DNA of 64,000 nucleotides from Diplodia intermedia. Its lineage: Eukaryota; Ascomycota; Dothideomycetes; Botryosphaeriales; Botryosphaeriaceae. Shown in pieces: positions 60,445 through 64,000 of this stretch; within the stretch, counting starts at the first letter, position 1; each line of letters starts with the position of its first letter. Where the stretch lies: positions 496,001 to 560,000 of the forward strand of contig JAKEKT010000001.1 in assembly GCA_021495925.1 (NCBI GenBank), in the 5' to 3' direction. The notes beneath the pieces were generated by a model. The model ran no database searches and was not told the origin of the DNA. It saw nothing but the letters and a program-made list of their open reading frames with translations. Made by a program: the position numbers and the translations under genes.

Positions 60445-60735
60445 TCATCGGGTCGGCTTCAATTTCTTCAGTGCTGCGGAGCACATATCCTTTACTCTTT
60501 GTCGCTTCCGTCTGGGCCTTCTGAGATTTTCTCGCTGTTTCTCCGGTTCGACGAATTTGATCACGGTCTCACTCGTCTCTCCGCTGTCAACCCCCCTGGC
60601 CTTGGACTCAGGGACATGGGTCTGGCGAGCAGCAGTGCGGCGAGTCTTGTCTTCGGTCCCGAGCAGTTTCTTGACCATCTGAGGATCGCAGTAGAGGCTG
60701 TTGGAAGACGAGGGCGTGTGGTTCGTAGTAAACAT
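60445..60735 (-). CDS. Candidate small basic protein, unrecognised
   Basis: An ATG-started 96-residue frame with balanced codon use, rich in Lys/Arg/Glu (for example KTRRTAARQTHVPESKARG), without hydrophobic segments. Just past its stop, another frame (DELIPFLARE) runs into a good 46-bp intron-like sequence (GTGAGT, CTGAC, CCCAG), so the true gene may have a different exon structure. No family recognised. The opposite strand is also open over much of this stretch, so a non-coding origin is possible. Confidence 0.3.
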   Translation of the reverse strand: MFTTNHTPSSSNSLYCDPQMVKKLLGTEDKTRRTAARQTHVPESKARGVDSGETSETVIKFVEPEKQRENLRRPRRKRQRVKDMCSAALKKLKPTR

Positions 60736-61226
60736 GGCGTGCTCCGGTGGCTTGCTTGCATTCGGGGATACAACTAGTTTAGCCCTGGCTCCCAGGACGG
60801 TGTTGCATTCGTTTCAAAAGGCAAACCACTCGCTAATGACGCCTATATCGATCGTCTACTCCTCTTGCTAATCGCAACGCTTGCATTCAATCTTCTGATT
60901 TTTTTTTTTCAGCGGAGAGGGCGGCGTCCGCGCTTACAGCCATCCCGGGTCCTGTGCGTGATGGTCACGCGTGCGACCTGAAGCGCCACAGACGTCGAAG
61001 ACTGCAAGAGGCGCAGTGCGCAGGGCAAGGGCGCTTCGCGCGGCGCAGTACTCATTGAACGAGCGCAAAAAGAACAAAACAGAGGAAACTCTCACTGGCT
61101 AACGTGAGCAATTCGAATGAAACTTCTGTGGGCCTTGGGATTCCTGGAATCGACCCCAGGAACCAGGTCCGTCTTGCGCTGGGCAAGGTCGGGCGCAGGC
61201 GGTCTCGGAGCTCGGTTGTTTTCGTC

Positions 61227-61235
61227 TTATCAGAT
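61227..61235 (-). promoter_or_regulatory. SreA-type site ATCTGATAA
   Basis: Perfect match on the minus strand (TTATCAGAT on plus), 418 bp upstream of the ABC transporter start codon. Confidence 0.68.
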
Positions 61236-61652
61236 TTAGTGCCTGCGCGCTCCCGCAACAGTGTTTCGGTGCCCCGCCATCTGCTGCCCGCAACGCCCAC
61301 TGCCTCCTGCCCTTTTCAACCCAGCAACCACCCGCGAACACGGCCAAGCCCAACCCTCGTAAGGGCCAAGCTGTGCCCGCCCGATGTTCGGAGAATGGTC
61401 ACCAGTCCCGGCATACGAGGGAGCTCCGGCGCCTTCGCCATGTATGCAGAGCTGCTTCACGGCGGCAAAAAAAAATCTAACCGATGCACTACTGTTGCTG
61501 CTTGCTTTAGCCGCCCTACCGCCTTTCACACGATCTCTATCAGTGCCGAGGACCGGATGACCGACTGAGTTGCGCCTTCTGTTGCTACTGCAGGTGCATT
61601 GGTGCACCCCGGATTCGACCACACGACAGGCGCCGCTGACAACAGCACAACC

Positions 61653-64000
61653 ATGGCTGCGAAGAAGGTACGCGCCTTCTCCCCGCATTTCGCGCGGTAT
61701 CGCGATAACGCCCCACGTAGCTGACCTCTTGTCCTCCAGGTCTCTGGCGTGGGCTTGCTCGCGCGACTGGCCGGCTCGCTCGTCGACAAGGACTTCTTCC
61801 CTCTGCTCCTCGCCGCCCAACCCGAGAAATTCGATGTCTTCCTGCTGGTTGTCGGCGTGGTCGGCGCCATGTGCGCTGGCCTGCCCTTCCCCTTCCTGGG
61901 CATCCTGTTCGGCAAGCTGGTCGACGACCTCAATTCCTCCTCGTGCGATGACGCCCCCGACCCGGCCCGGCTCGAGCATGCTGTGCGCCAGAAAGTCGTC
62001 ATGGTCGCCATCGTCGCCGGTTTCAACTTCGCTCTGATCTATACTTATATGGGTTGTTGGACCCTGTTCGGCGAGCGTCTCATTCGTCGCCTGCGCACCC
62101 GCTACCTCTCTGCTCTGCTGCGCCAGGAGGCCGCCTTCTTTGATGGCATGCCCGCCGGCGAGGTCGCCTCGCGCCTGGACACCGACCTACAGACTATCCA
62201 GGCCGGTGTGTCCGAGAAGGTAGGCATCTATATTGCCAGTTTGTCGTACTTCCTGGCTGCATACGGGGTCGCCTTCATCATGGACGCCCGGCTTGCCATT
62301 ATCCTCTTCTCCATCGTGCCGACGTACTGGGCGATGACGAAAGTGGGCCGCCACTTCACTGTGAAGTATTCAAAGCAGGTGACTGAAGCCGTCGCCGAAG
62401 CCAGCTCCATTGCCTCGGAATGTTTGTCCAACATCCAAATTGTGCATGCTTTCCGTCTTGAGTCTCGTCTGGAGGGCATTTTTGCCGGCCATCTGCTGAA
62501 GGTGCAGCCCGCCGCCATTGGCCAATTCATCACTGCAGCCCTCCAGCTGGGTGGTCTGTACTTGGTCGCTTACACTGCCAATGCCGTGTCTATCTGGCAG
62601 GGTAGCCAGCAGATTGCAGACGCAATTGTCGACCAGAGCAGCTTCACTATCGGCAGGGTATACACATGCATCTTGGTCCTGGTTGACGGTAGGCTCCAAT
62701 CCTCCCTTGCTCAACGCTAATGTGCTGACGTGCGTACCAGCTTCCTTCATCCTTACCCGGGTCGCGCCTTTCCTGCAGATCTTCTCTGGGGCTGCCGTGT
62801 CTTCGAAGAAGCTCTTCGAGACGGTGGATCGCGAATCCAAGATCGACGGTACATCCGATTTTCACGGCCAGATCCCGCCCAGTTTCGAGGGTGGCTTTGA
62901 GCTGCAGGATGTCCGCTTCCGCTACCCCTCGCGCCCGGATGCCCAGGTCCTGGACGGTGTTTCTCTAAGCATCGAACCCAAGAAAATCACCGCTCTTGTT
63001 GGTTCATCCGGCAGTGGAAAGTCTACGCTCGCTTCGCTGCTCCCGCGCATCTACGATCTCGAAGATGGCGAGGGATCCATTCTTGTCGATGGTATGGACA
63101 TCAAGGAGATGAACACGCGGTTTCTGCGTAGCAACACCGCCATCGTTGAGCAAAATCCCTCCCTCTTCGACGTCTCCATCCTCGAGAATATTGCCTTCGG
63201 CCTGATCGGCTCACCGCGCCGTGATCACCTCTATCTCCAGGACAACATCAGCTCCGGTAGCCTAAACGAGTGCGTTCAGAAGGTCCAGAACGGCTCCACC
63301 TTCGATACCGCTGCCGATGCTGCATGCAAGAAGACCATCCGCCTAGTGCAGGAAGCCGCCATTCGCGCTGGCGTCACCGAGTTCGCGAACAACCTGGAAC
63401 ACGGCTTGGCGACGCGGGTTGGTCCTGGTGGCAGGCAGCTGTCTGGTGGCCAGAAGCAACGTGTGGCTATTGCTCGCGCTCTTATCCGCGATGCACCAGT
63501 GTTGATCCTTGACGAGGCTACGTCTGCTTTGGACTCGTTTTCCGAGCAGAATATCCAAAAGTCGCTGGAAGAAACATGTAAGGGTAAGACCATCATCGTG
63601 ATTGCACACCGACTGGCCACCATCAAGAACGCGGACAAGATTATTGTCATGGCTAAAGGGAAGGTCGAGGAAGAAGGCGGCTACAATGAACTCTTGCAAC
63701 GGGATGGCCTCTTTGCTTCCCTTGTAAAGATTCAGGATATCCAAAAAGAAGAAGACAAAGCCTCCACCCAGCAACTTGTTGATACCGGCGACAAGGGGGA
63801 ATCCTCCGCGGCTGGCAGCGGCGACGGTTACTCGTATGTCGAAAAGAAGGATCTGGACATGGGCGATGTCAACTTGGATTCTGATGATGATGACGAAGAC
63901 CTCCCGCTACTCGATGCCCAGGTCAATCCGGAGCTTGCTATTGTCAAGGACGGCAAAGGAAAACACCAACGCTCCTTCATCTCCACCTTCATTGCAGTCA
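61653..64000 (+). CDS. ABCB/MDR-type ABC transporter (SitT-like), 3' end beyond the window
   Basis: Full-size ABC exporter, first half visible (TMD1-NBD1-linker). Exons 61653-61667, 61740-62688 and 62741 to the edge; the first exon encodes only MAAKK. After a short N-terminus, TMD1 has about six helices (GVVGAMCAGLPFPFLGILFG is helix 1). NBD1 is complete: Walker A GSSGSGKST, Q-loop VEQNPSLFD, signature LSGGQKQR, Walker B VLILDEATSALD and H-loop VIAHRLATI. An acidic linker (DSDDDDEDLPLLD) leads to the second half, which is cut off. Between Q-loop and signature the stretch is longer than in typical MDR proteins. SitT of Aspergillus is an ABC protein in a siderophore cluster; context and the upstream iron site suggest the same role, but a general drug exporter is possible. 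Confidence 0.88.

Larger units (their letters stand above)
57320..61652. other. 4.3-kb stretch without a clear gene but with four SreA-type sites
   Basis: Between the SIT gene end and the ABC transporter start. Most frames are short, overlap and show no motif. It contains perfect ATCWGATAA matches at 59071, 59491, 59568 and 61227, an imperfect GCAGATAAGA near 59,091, a poly-T run at 60,899-60,909, and one plausible small minus-strand frame (60445-60735). An unrecognised multi-exon gene or noncoding RNA between 58 and 60.8 kb cannot be excluded. Confidence 0.5.

Overview
The window is nuclear DNA of a filamentous ascomycete (Pezizomycotina). Genes are GC-rich, with short introns of about 50 bp that have fungal donors, CTRAC-like branch points and YAG acceptors. 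Retrotransposons carry the mark of repeat-induced point mutation (RIP). The species cannot be named from what is visible.

Layout. (1) 1-8.7 kb: three genes unrelated to the rest: the 5' part of a secreted tyrosinase (minus, cut by the left edge), a Pth11/SAT4-type seven-helix membrane protein, and a secreted GH78-like alpha-L-rhamnosidase. (2) 9.0-28.2 kb: the left half of a hydroxamate siderophore cluster. It holds a 4,669-residue ferrichrome-type peptide synthetase (SidC type: A-T-C-A-T-C-A-T-C-T-C-T-C), a divergent SidI-type acyl-CoA ligase and a SidF-type hydroxyornithine transacylase ending in a peroxisomal ARL tripeptide. (3) 28,990-52,064: a 23-kb AT-rich island of exactly three nested LTR retrotransposons, each closed by a 5-bp target-site duplication. 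A Ty1/copia element (148-bp LTRs) is split by a minus-strand chromovirus-like Ty3/gypsy element (786-bp LTRs). One LTR of that element is in turn split by a plus-strand relative (737-bp LTRs). All three are wrecked by RIP. (4) 53.2-64 kb: the right half, with an AMID/AIF-like flavoprotein divergent from a siderophore-iron transporter of the MFS SIT family, a 4.3-kb stretch without a clear gene, and the 5' half of an ABCB/MDR (SitT-like) ABC exporter cut by the right edge.

How it fits together. Eight perfect copies of the iron-repressor GATA motif ATCWGATAA (either strand) were found by eye, all in intergenic DNA of the siderophore block and none in the left 9 kb or the island. About one would be expected by chance in 64 kb. 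This supports one iron-repressed regulon in which SidI and SidF make and attach an acyl group (mevalonyl/anhydromevalonyl in the known pathway), the SidC-type synthetase assembles the peptide, the SIT permease imports ferri-siderophore and the ABC protein may export or detoxify. Without the insertion, sidF and the flavoprotein gene would be about 2 kb apart. The pairing of a ferrichrome-type synthetase with SidI and SidF, which in Aspergillus serve fusarinine/TAFC, suggests an anhydromevalonyl ferrichrome (ferrirubin/ferrirhodin type). That product is an inference.
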